This document shows, in pieces, positions 31,501 through 39,066 of a stretch of DNA of 39,066 bases. The notes below the pieces were generated by a model that was not told the origin of the DNA, did no database searches, and saw nothing but the letters and a program-made list of their open reading frames with translations. This DNA comes from CAZAQB01 sp964487155 (GTDB taxonomy: Bacteria; Pseudomonadota; Gammaproteobacteria; Nitrococcales; Nitrococcaceae), in NCBI GenBank assembly GCA_964487155.1, contig CAZAQB010000014.1, forward strand, positions 1 through 39,066, written 5' to 3'. A program made the translations under genes and the position numbers. Position 1 is the first letter of the stretch. The number at the start of each line of letters is the position of its first letter.

Positions 31501-33987
31501 ATGATCTACAGTGCCCGGCTGCTGTGGCGGGACTGGCGCAGCGGCGAGTTGCGGCTGCTGCTGGCCGCCCTGGTGGTGGCGGTGGCGGCGGTCACCGCCG
31601 TCGCCTGGCTCGCGGAGCGGGTGGGCGGCGCGGCCGCCGCCGGCGGCTCGGCCCTGCTGGCCGCCGACCGCCTGGTGCGCAGCCAGGACCCGATCCCCGA
31701 GGCCTGGCTGGAGCAGGCCGACGCCCGGGGCCTGCGCACTGCCCGCAGCGCCGTGTTCCCCAGCGTGGTGGTGGTCGGCGAGCGCACCCAGCTGGTGTCC
31801 CTGAAGGCGGTGGAGCCGGCCTACCCCCTGCGGGGCGAGCTGCGCGTGCGTCCCGCCGAGGGCGCCCCGGAGCAGGTGCGGACCCGGCCTCCGGCTCCCG
31901 GCAGCATCTGGATCGAGCCACGCCTCGCCGCCCTGCTGGACCTGGAGCCGGGGGACGATCTGAATCTGGGCCAGGCGAGGCTGCGCATCGCCGGCCTGCT
32001 CACCCTGGAATCGGACCGGGACGCCCTGTTCGCCAACCTGGCGCCGCGGGTGATGCTGAACTGGGCCGACCTGGACGCCACCGGCCTGATCCAGCCCGCC
32101 AGCCGGGTGCGCTACGCGCTGCTGCTGGCGGGCCCGGAGCCGGCCCTCGAGCAGTTCACGGGAGCGCTCAAGCAGCAGGCCGGCCCGGATCTGGAGGTGC
32201 GCACCCCGGAGGAGGCGCGCCCCGCGGTGCGCGAGGTGGTCAACCGGGCGCGGCGCTTCCTGGGGCTGGCCGCGCTGCTGACCGTGGTGGTGGCTGGCGC
32301 CGGCATGCTCATCACCGCCCGGCACTACGCCGAGCGCCAGGTGTTGCCCATGGCGGTGATGCGCTGCCTGGGAGCCACCCAGGCGCGGCTTGCGGGCCTG
32401 CTGGTGGGCAAGCTGGTGTGGCTGGCACTGGCCGGAGGAGCCGCCGGCGCGGCGCTGGGTTTCGTGCTTCACTGGCTGCTGCTGGACCTGGTGCAGGACC
32501 TGCTTCCCGCCGGCAGCCGGCTGCCGCCGCCGGGGGTGGCGCCGCTTGCCACCGGCGGGGTGACGGCGCTGGCGGCCCTGGCGGGTTTCGTGCTGCCCAC
32601 CCTGCTGCGGCTGCGCCGGGTGCCGCCTCAGAGGGTGCTGCGCCAGGATGCCGGCGACGGCGGCCTCGGCGGCTGGGGCGCCGTCGCCGCCGCCCTGGCG
32701 GCGGTGGCGCTGTGGCTCGCCTGGCAGGCCCGGGATCCGCGCCTGCTGGTTTACGTGGCCGGCGCTGTGCTGGTGGCGGTGCTGGCCCTGGGCGCCGCTG
32801 CGGCCGGCCTGATCGCGGCGCTGCGCTGGTGGCGACGGCGCCGCGGCGGCGGCTTGTGGTTCTCGGGCCTGACGCGCCGGCCCCGGGCCGCCACGGTGCA
32901 GGTGGTGGGGGTGGGCCTGGGGCTGATGGGCCTGTTCCTGCTGGCGGTGGTGCGCACGGACCTGCTGGACGCCTGGCGGGACCGCATCCCGGACCAGGCG
33001 CCGAACCAGTTCCTGATCAACATCCAGCCCGAGGAGGTGGACCAGGTCCACGCCCTGCTGGCCGAGAGTCTGGGCCAGGCGCCGCCCCTCTACCCCATGA
33101 TCCGCGGCCGGCTGGTGGCCCGCAACGGCGAGCCGCTGGCGGCGCAGGACTACGCCAACCCCCGGGCGCGCAACCTGGTGCGCCGGGAGTTCAACCTGTC
33201 CACCGCCAGCGAGCCGGCGGCGGACAACCGCATCGCCGCCGGGCAGTGGTGGCGAGAGGCCCCCGAGAACCCGGCCCAGTGGTCGGTGGAAACCGGTATC
33301 GCGCAGACCCTGGGGCTGGAGCTGGGGGACCGGCTCACCTTCGATGTCGGCGGGCGGGAGGTCAGCGCCGAGGTCACCAGCCTGCGCACCGTGAACTGGG
33401 ACAGCTTCCGGGTGAACTTCTTCGTGGTGGGCCCGCCGGCCCTGCTGGAGGACTATCCCGCCACCTGGATCACCAGCTTCTACCTGCCGCCGGGGCAGGA
33501 GGGCCTGATCTCGCGCATCGTGCGCCAGCACCCCAGCGTCACCGTATTCGATGTGTCTGCCATCCTGCGTACCGTAAGGGGTATCCTTGAGCAGGGCACC
33601 CGGGTGGTGGAGCTGATGGCCGCCCTGACCCTGGTGGCCGGGCTGGTGGTGCTGCTGGCCGCCCTGCAGGTGTCCGGCGAGCAGCGCCGCTTCGAACAGG
33701 CGCTGCTGCGTTCCCTGGGGGCGACCCGGGCGCGCATCCGACGCATGCTGCGCCTGGAACTGATCCTGGTGGGGCTGTTGGCGGGCGGACTGGCGGGGGG
33801 GCTTGCCAGCCTCGCCGGCTGGGCGGTTGCCGACGGCCTGTTCGACCTGCCCTACCAGCTGCGGCTGTGGCCAGTGGCCGTTGCCGCGGCGGCCGGAGCG
33901 CTGCTGGTCTGGGGAGCGGGCGAAGCCGGTGCCCGGCGCTACTATCGGGGTTCTCCCATGGCCCTGCTGCGCCAGGCGGAGGACTGA
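31501..33987 (+). CDS. ybbP: Large ABC permease YbbP
   Basis: An 828-residue inner-membrane protein with two FtsX-type domains. N-terminal helix at about 20-42, a first periplasmic domain to about residue 245, a helix bundle with VLPMAVMRCLGATQARLAGLL, a middle helix pair around 400-440, a second periplasmic domain to about 700, and a last bundle with RFEQALLRSLGATRARIRRML. The gene starts at ATG 31501, three bases after the ybbA stop. Architecture and neighbours (ybbA, tesA) match E. coli YbbP, whose physiological substrate is not established. It is homologous over its length to the permease at 14773. Confidence 0.93.
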   Translation: MIYSARLLWRDWRSGELRLLLAALVVAVAAVTAVAWLAERVGGAAAAGGSALLAADRLVRSQDPIPEAWLEQADARGLRTARSAVFPSVVVVGERTQLVSLKAVEPAYPLRGELRVRPAEGAPEQVRTRPPAPGSIWIEPRLAALLDLEPGDDLNLGQARLRIAGLLTLESDRDALFANLAPRVMLNWADLDATGLIQPASRVRYALLLAGPEPALEQFTGALKQQAGPDLEVRTPEEARPAVREVVNRARRFLGLAALLTVVVAGAGMLITARHYAERQVLPMAVMRCLGATQARLAGLLVGKLVWLALAGGAAGAALGFVLHWLLLDLVQDLLPAGSRLPPPGVAPLATGGVTALAALAGFVLPTLLRLRRVPPQRVLRQDAGDGGLGGWGAVAAALAAVALWLAWQARDPRLLVYVAGAVLVAVLALGAAAAGLIAALRWWRRRRGGGLWFSGLTRRPRAATVQVVGVGLGLMGLFLLAVVRTDLLDAWRDRIPDQAPNQFLINIQPEEVDQVHALLAESLGQAPPLYPMIRGRLVARNGEPLAAQDYANPRARNLVRREFNLSTASEPAADNRIAAGQWWREAPENPAQWSVETGIAQTLGLELGDRLTFDVGGREVSAEVTSLRTVNWDSFRVNFFVVGPPALLEDYPATWITSFYLPPGQEGLISRIVRQHPSVTVFDVSAILRTVRGILEQGTRVVELMAALTLVAGLVVLLAALQVSGEQRRFEQALLRSLGATRARIRRMLRLELILVGLLAGGLAGGLASLAGWAVADGLFDLPYQLRLWPVAVAAAAGALLVWGAGEAGARRYYRGSPMALLRQAED

Positions 33988-34047
33988 CCAGCGCCCTGGC
34001 TCGGCCCCGGTTCCCTGCGCTGGGCCGGGGCTTCGATGTTAGCGTGG

Positions 34048-34076
34048 CTAGCAGCCTAAGTCCGACAGGCTGCTAG
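34048..34076. repeat. Collapsed MITE: terminal repeats joined as a hairpin
   Basis: CTAGCAGCCT and AGGCTGCTAG form a perfect 10-bp stem around AAGTCCGAC. Bases 34055-34076 are identical to the 22-bp right end of the element at 38865-39033. This looks like an internally deleted copy; in the ybbP 3' region it could double as a terminator. Confidence 0.75.
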
Positions 34077-34112
34077 CGACAGATTATCCGGCGACTGGAT
34101 GGAGATACGGAC

Positions 34113-35888
34113 ATGAACGACGTCAGAACGCCCTCCAGGGCGGTGCGCGAGACCCCCGACGAGCTCCCCGACGGCGAAGTGGAGGTGGTGGACCGCCTGC
34201 TCCACGCCGGGCTCGGCCACCTCACCCAGGGGCTGTCGCCGGCGGGCCTGGCGCTGGCCTATACCGACTGGGCCCTGCATCTGGCCATGTACCCGGGGCG
34301 CCAGACCTTCCTCGCCCAGAAGGCGCTGCGCAAGGCCCTGCGCCTGGCGGTGTACGCCGGCCGGGTGGCCCTGGACCCGTCCACCGAGGACTGCATCGAG
34401 CCCCTGCCCCAGGATCACCGCTTCGATGGCCCGGACTGGCACCAGTGGCCCTTCAACGTAATGCACCAGTCCTTCCTGCTGACCCAGCAGTGGTGGCACA
34501 TCGCCACCACCGGCGTGTGCGGCGTCCACCCGCACCACGAGCAGGTGGTGAACTTCATGGGCCGCCAGCTGCTGGACATCTATTCACCGTCGAATTTCCT
34601 GGCCACCAATCCCGAGGTGCTGCGCCGCACCTTCGAGGAGCAGGGCCAGAACCTGCTGCGCGGCGGCCAGAACTTCGTGGAGGACGTGGAGCGCCGCCTG
34701 GGGGGGCGCCCGCCGGCGGGGGCGGACACCTACGAGGTGGGCCGCGACATGGCCACCACCCCGGGCAAGGTGGTCTTCCGCAACCGGATCATGGAGCTGA
34801 TCCAGTACCAGCCGACCACCAAGACCGTGTTCCCGGAACCCGTGCTGGTGGTGCCGGCCTGGATCATGAAGTACTACATCCTCGACCTGAAACCCGGCAA
34901 GTCGCTGGTCGAGTACCTGCTCGAGCGGGGCCACACGGTGTTCATGATCTCCTGGAAGAACCCCGACTCCCGGGAGCGGGACCTGGGCATGGACGACTAC
35001 CAGGAGCAGGGCGTGATGGCGGCCCTGGACGTGGTAAGCAAGGTGGTCCCGGAGCGCAAGGTGCACGCCGTCGGCTACTGCCTGGGCGGCACCCTGCTGA
35101 TGCTGGCGGCCGCCAGCATGGCTCGGGATGAGGATGAGCGCCTCGCAAGCTGCACCCTGTTCGCCGCCCAGGCCGACTTCACCGAGCCCGGCGAGCTGGA
35201 TCTTTTCATCGACCACAGCCAGGTGCACTTCCTGGAGGACATCATGTGGGCCCGGGGCTATCTCTCCCGGGGCCAGATGGCGGGCGCTTTCCAGCTGCTG
35301 CGCTCCCAGGACCTGTTCTGGTCGCGGCTGGTGCGGGAGTACCTGCTGGGCGAGCGCGAGGACATGATCGAGCTGATGGCCTGGAACGCCGACGCCACCC
35401 GGCTGCCCTACCGCATGCACAGCGAGTACCTGCGCCGGCTGTTCCTGAACAATGACTTCGTGGAGGGCCGCTACGATGTCAACGGCCAGCCCATCCACCT
35501 GGGGGACATCCGCGTCCCCATGTTCGCGGTGGGCACGGTGAAGGACCACGTGGCGCCCTGGGTATCGGTCTACAAAATCGTGCGTTTCGCCCGCACCGAG
35601 GTGACCTTCTGCCTCACCGAGGGCGGGCATAACGCCGGCATCGTCACCCAGCCCGGCCATCCCCGGCGCCGCTACCAGATCCTCACCCACAAGCCCCGTG
35701 ACCGCTACCTGCCTCCCGGCCAGTTCCGCGAGGGCATCGAGTCCACCGACGGCTCCTGGTGGCCCGCCTGGGAGCAGTGGCTGCGGGATCACTCCGGCGC
35801 CCGCGTCCAGCCGCCGGCCATGGGCAACCCCGAGCGGGGCGTGCTGCCCCTGGTGGACGCCCCCGGCGAGTACGTGATGGTGCGCTGA
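34113..35888 (+). CDS. Second PHA synthase-family protein, divergent
   Basis: A 591-residue PhaC-family protein that keeps the full triad, C323 in GYCLGG, D478 in VKDHVAPW and H506 in GGHNAGI. It shares the PhaC_N pattern with the first synthase (SPSNFLATNPEVLRRTFEEQGQNL, VGRDMATTPGKVVFR). The first 110 residues differ, with ALAYTDWALHLAMYPGRQ, a pattern seen in the PHB-synthase-like group that carries an extra N-terminal domain (PHBC_N). WWPAWEQWLRDHSG near the end matches the WWLDWGKWL of the other enzyme. No good ribosome binding site is evident; GGATGGAGATACGGAC upstream is acceptable. It may polymerise other chain lengths or be used under other conditions. It is flanked by repeats and precedes an enoyl-ACP reductase gene. 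Confidence 0.92.
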   Translation: MNDVRTPSRAVRETPDELPDGEVEVVDRLLHAGLGHLTQGLSPAGLALAYTDWALHLAMYPGRQTFLAQKALRKALRLAVYAGRVALDPSTEDCIEPLPQDHRFDGPDWHQWPFNVMHQSFLLTQQWWHIATTGVCGVHPHHEQVVNFMGRQLLDIYSPSNFLATNPEVLRRTFEEQGQNLLRGGQNFVEDVERRLGGRPPAGADTYEVGRDMATTPGKVVFRNRIMELIQYQPTTKTVFPEPVLVVPAWIMKYYILDLKPGKSLVEYLLERGHTVFMISWKNPDSRERDLGMDDYQEQGVMAALDVVSKVVPERKVHAVGYCLGGTLLMLAAASMARDEDERLASCTLFAAQADFTEPGELDLFIDHSQVHFLEDIMWARGYLSRGQMAGAFQLLRSQDLFWSRLVREYLLGEREDMIELMAWNADATRLPYRMHSEYLRRLFLNNDFVEGRYDVNGQPIHLGDIRVPMFAVGTVKDHVAPWVSVYKIVRFARTEVTFCLTEGGHNAGIVTQPGHPRRRYQILTHKPRDRYLPPGQFREGIESTDGSWWPAWEQWLRDHSGARVQPPAMGNPERGVLPLVDAPGEYVMVR

Positions 35889-35910
35889 ACGGCTCTCAAG
35901 CTAAGACAGC

Positions 35911-36023
35911 AGCCACAGATGAACACGGATGGACCCAGATGGGGGGCCGGAAGGCCTGGCTCCCTGCCGGATCAGAGGCATTGAGTTCTTTCATCCGTAT
36001 TCATCTGCGTTCATCCGTGGCTA
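35911..36023. repeat. GATGAACACGGATG-type inverted repeat element, copy 2
   Basis: The left arm 35911-35940 (AGCCACAGATGAACACGG...) and right arm 35991-36023 (...GTTCATCCGTGGCTA) are inverted copies around a 50-bp centre. Same family as 26994-27124. The remaining DNA to 36179 shows nothing else apart from the presumed fabI promoter region. Confidence 0.85.
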
Positions 36024-36179
36024 ACCCGCCTTTGCTCCGCCGCGCCGACCGCGTCACGGTCCACTCCCGAACCTGAACCTATCCTCAAGTCCGTCGTCGC
36101 CGGGCCGCTAGAAGGTCTGGCCGGAGCGCTCTCGGCGCCCGCACGGAATTTCGCTTCAATCCTTTCGGAGACCTTCGCC

Positions 36180-36953
36180 ATGAACGAATTCGCCAGCCTG
36201 CACGGCAAGCGGGGCCTTGTGGTCGGCATCGCCAACCGGCAGAGCATTGCCTACGCCTGCGCCCGGGATTTCGCCGCCAACGGCGCCCAGCTCGCCGCCA
36301 CCTATCTGAACGCCAAGGCCGAGCCCCACGTCCGCCCGCTGCTGGAGGAACTGGACGCCACCCTGGTGCTGCCCTGCGACGTGCGCGAGCCGGGCCAGCT
36401 GGAGGCGGTGTTCGAGGCGGTGGAGCGGGACTGGGGCAAGCTCGACTTCCTGCTGCACTCCATCGCCTTCGCCCCCCGGGACGACCTCCACGGCCGGGTG
36501 GTGGACAGCTCCCGGGACGGCTTCCTGCAGGCCATGGATGTGTCCTGCCACTCCTTCATCCGCATGGCGGCGCTGGCCGAGCCGCTGATGAAGGACGGCG
36601 GCACCCTGATGACGGTAAGCTTCTACGGGTCGGAGAAGGTGGTGGAGCACTACAACCTCATGGGGCCGGTGAAGGCCGCCCTGGAGGCCAGTGTGCGCTA
36701 CCTGGCCGCCGAGCTGGGGCCCCAGGGCATTCGGGTCCATGCCCTCTCCCCCGGTCCGCTGAAGACCCGGGCGGCCTCGGGTATCGACCGCTTCGACGAG
36801 CTGATGGAGACCACCGCGGCCCGGGCCCCCCAGCACCACCTGGCGGACCCGGCTGACGTGGGCGCCACCGCCGCCTTCCTGGTGAGCGACCGGGCGCGGA
36901 CGCTCACCGGCAACATCACCTACATTGACGCCGGCTACCACGTGGTGGGCTGA
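36180..36953 (+). CDS. fabI: Enoyl-[acyl-carrier-protein] reductase, FabI type
   Basis: A 257-residue short-chain dehydrogenase-fold enzyme that reduces trans-2-enoyl-ACP with NADH in the last step of each fatty-acid elongation cycle. The FabI form of the Rossmann motif is present (GLVVGIANRQSIAYACARDF), HSIAFAP, and the catalytic Tyr-x6-Lys: Y158 and K165 in HYNLMGPVKAALEASVRYLA, with a further Tyr at 149. The end TGNITYIDAGYHVVG agrees with the family. It is somewhat more divergent than housekeeping FabI, so it may be a second copy or the only one; the genome outside the window would tell. A stem-loop follows immediately after the stop. Confidence 0.9.
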   Translation: MNEFASLHGKRGLVVGIANRQSIAYACARDFAANGAQLAATYLNAKAEPHVRPLLEELDATLVLPCDVREPGQLEAVFEAVERDWGKLDFLLHSIAFAPRDDLHGRVVDSSRDGFLQAMDVSCHSFIRMAALAEPLMKDGGTLMTVSFYGSEKVVEHYNLMGPVKAALEASVRYLAAELGPQGIRVHALSPGPLKTRAASGIDRFDELMETTAARAPQHHLADPADVGATAAFLVSDRARTLTGNITYIDAGYHVVG

Positions 36954-36962
36954 GCCCGCCCG

Positions 36963-36988
36963 CCCCTGGCAGCCGGCGCTGCCAGGGG
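36963..36988 (+). promoter_or_regulatory. Hairpin covering the ribosome binding site of the next gene
   Basis: A perfect 10-bp stem CCCCTGGCAG / CTGCCAGGGG with a 6-base loop. The 3' arm contains AGGGG (36984-36988), which lies 8 bases before the ATG at 36997 and is the only plausible ribosome binding site. It could act as a fabI terminator lacking a T-tract, or could restrain translation of the ABC ATPase gene. Confidence 0.5.
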
Positions 36989-36996
36989 CAGCAGCC

Positions 36997-37941
<945 letters not shown>

Positions 37942-37945
37942 AGCC

Positions 37946-38725
37946 GTGGGCATCCCCGTGCCGGCGCCCCCGACCCTGGCCTTCGTCCCCGTCTGGCGCC
38001 GCAACCTGCGGGTCTGGCGCAAGCTCATGCTGCCCTCGCTGATGGGCAACTTCGGTGAGCCCCTGCTCTATCTGATGGCCCTGGGTTACGGCTTCGGGCG
38101 GCTGGTGGGGGAGGTGGACGGCATGGCCTACCCGGTATTCCTGGCCTCCGGCATCGTCTGCTCCAGCGCCATGACCGGCGCCAGCTTCGAGGCTCTGTAC
38201 TCCGCCTACACCCGCATGCAGATGCAGCAGACCTGGGCCGCCATGATGACCGCCCCGCTGGAAGTGGAGGACGTGGTGCTCGGCGAGGTGCTGTGGGCCG
38301 CCAGCAAGGCGCTGCTGAACGCGACCGCCATTCTGGTGGTGGCGGCGCTGCTGGGCCTGGTGGGGGGCTGGACGGCCCTGCTGGCGCTGCCGGTGGTGCT
38401 GCTGGTCGGCACCTGCTTCGCGGCCATGGCCATGGTGGTCACCGCCGTGGCCCGCAGCTACGACTTCTTCCTCTACTATTTCACCCTGCTGATGACCCCC
38501 ATGCTGCTGCTCTCCGGCGTGTTCTTTCCCCTGGAGAGCCTGCCGCCGGCAGTGGCCACCGCAGTGCAGTTCCTGCCCCTGGCCCACGCCGTGGCACTGA
38601 TCCGGCCGCTGATGAGCGGCGAGTGGCCGGCCGACGTGGCCCTGCACCTTGCGGTGCCGGCGGCCTATGCGGCGGCCGGCTGGTGGGCCGCGGCGGTGCT
38701 GCTGCGCCGGCGGCTGGTGTCCTGA
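37946..38725 (+). CDS. ABC-2 type permease, NodJ-like
   Basis: A 259-residue inner-membrane protein with six helices, partner of the preceding ATPase. The NodJ pattern includes WRRNLRVWRKLMLPSLMGNFGEPLLYLMALGYG, FLASGIVCSSAMTGASFE, YTRMQMQQTWAAMMTAPLEVEDVVLGEVLW, and FFLYYFTLLMTPMLLLSGVFFPLESLP. The GTG start at 37946 lies four bases after the ATPase stop. No substrate gene cluster is visible; downstream there is only repeat DNA. Confidence 0.9.
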   Translation: MGIPVPAPPTLAFVPVWRRNLRVWRKLMLPSLMGNFGEPLLYLMALGYGFGRLVGEVDGMAYPVFLASGIVCSSAMTGASFEALYSAYTRMQMQQTWAAMMTAPLEVEDVVLGEVLWAASKALLNATAILVVAALLGLVGGWTALLALPVVLLVGTCFAAMAMVVTAVARSYDFFLYYFTLLMTPMLLLSGVFFPLESLPPAVATAVQFLPLAHAVALIRPLMSGEWPADVALHLAVPAAYAAAGWWAAAVLLRRRLVS

Positions 38726-38801
38726 ACGGTGTTTACAAAGTAATGCGCTGGAACAGGCACGTCGCTTGGTCCGACCCGGTACCGCCCGGAGCCTCCCGTA
38801 G

Positions 38802-38824
38802 GGCAGGTTGCGAAGAAACCTGCC
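38802..38824 (+). repeat. Single BIME-family palindrome, copy D
   Basis: GGCAGGTTGCGAAGAAACC TGCC, the same core (GTTGCGnAGAAAC) as copies A-C, followed by a short, diverging part of the linker (GGGGCGCTGGCCTGGGTGGCC). The second palindrome is absent. Confidence 0.8.
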
Positions 38825-38864
38825 ATGGGGCGCTGGCCTGGGTGGCCACGCTCGAGACAGGACA

Positions 38865-39033
38865 CTAGCAGCCTGTCGGACTTAGGTGCCCGTCGCGAGC
38901 CGAGTGGGAGAGCGAGGCCAGTTTTTCGATCGTTTGAGGAGAATAGCCGTAGCTATTTGACGAAAAGGATCGGAAAAATGGGCCGCTATCCCACCGGCGC
39001 AGTAGGAGCAGCCTAAGTCCGACAGGCTGCTAG
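38865..39033. mobile_element. 169-bp MITE with perfect 22-bp terminal inverted repeats
   Basis: The left end 38865-38886 (begins CTAGCAGCCTGTCGGACTTA) is the exact reverse complement of the right end 39012-39033. The interior is itself an imperfect long inverted repeat centred on AATAGC-CGTA-GCTATT, so the whole element could fold into one hairpin. No open frame codes for a transposase. The CTAG at the extreme ends may be part of the target. A collapsed copy is at 34048-34076 and an 11-base match at 18566. Confidence 0.85.
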
Positions 39034-39066
39034 CCCGAAGATTTCACAAATTTGCACCGATCTCGC

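Noticed and set aside
30178..33531. 1117-codon minus-strand frame across ybbA and ybbP
   Set aside because: Only its final 213 codons (tesA) are a real gene. The rest is the antisense of ybbA/ybbP, rich in Gln/Gly/His as is typical of GC-rich shadow frames.

Overview
The window is about 39 kb of very GC-rich bacterial chromosome. Gene content (rdgC, rsmJ, purE-purK, tesA next to ybbA-ybbP, DUF2835, two PHA synthases plus a phasin) points to a gammaproteobacterium, probably a halophilic or alkaliphilic member of the Ectothiorhodospiraceae/Chromatiales. That placement is inference from gene families and GC content, not from a marker-gene comparison. A run of 100 N (13706-13805) shows this is a scaffold from a draft or metagenome assembly.

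Layout. 1-4320 is accessory: one conserved gene of unknown function, a 21/22-bp minisatellite, an inverted-repeat element, an HTH/PIN toxin-antitoxin pair, a lytic transglycosylase-like gene and two stretches with no clear gene. 4322-11132 is one tightly overlapped operon of eight membrane genes in the order MrpE-F-G-(DUF4040/MrpB fusion)-C-D-D'-D''. This matches the order of the antiporter half of archaeal Mbh hydrogenase rather than the usual mrpABCDEFG, and two extra NuoL/M/N-type subunits are added. 11276-13547 holds an ATP/ADP-translocase-like MFS carrier overlapping a Tat-exported aldo/keto reductase. After a repeat-rich junction with the assembly gap come a LolD-type ATPase with a giant FtsX-type permease (14072-17322), a pirin, a VapBC pair, a DksA-like zinc-finger protein and rsmJ.

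20795-36953 carries a dispersed polyhydroxyalkanoate set: a class I PhaC (20795), a phasin with a strong candidate operator region (28407-28805) and a second, divergent PhaC-family synthase (34113), followed by a FabI-type enoyl-ACP reductase. Between them lie DUF2835, HDOD, an alpha/beta hydrolase, purEK, rdgC, a peroxiredoxin-glutaredoxin fusion and the divergent tesA / ybbA-ybbP cluster. The end carries a NodIJ-type ABC exporter.

Intergenic DNA is crowded with at least five families of palindromic repeats: a BIME-like family with core GTTGCGnAGAAAC, a family very close to the enterobacterial REP sequence, a GTAGGCTGGG family, a GATGAACGCGGATG family, and a 22-bp terminal-inverted-repeat MITE present once in full and once as a collapsed remnant. 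No tRNA, rRNA or CRISPR array was seen. The most noteworthy items are the Mbh-ordered antiporter operon whose third large subunit lacks the conserved TM5 glutamate, the helically phased 21/22-bp repeat array, the paired operators at the phasin promoter, and the 55-bp identity on both sides of the N gap, which suggests that the gap is an assembly artefact.
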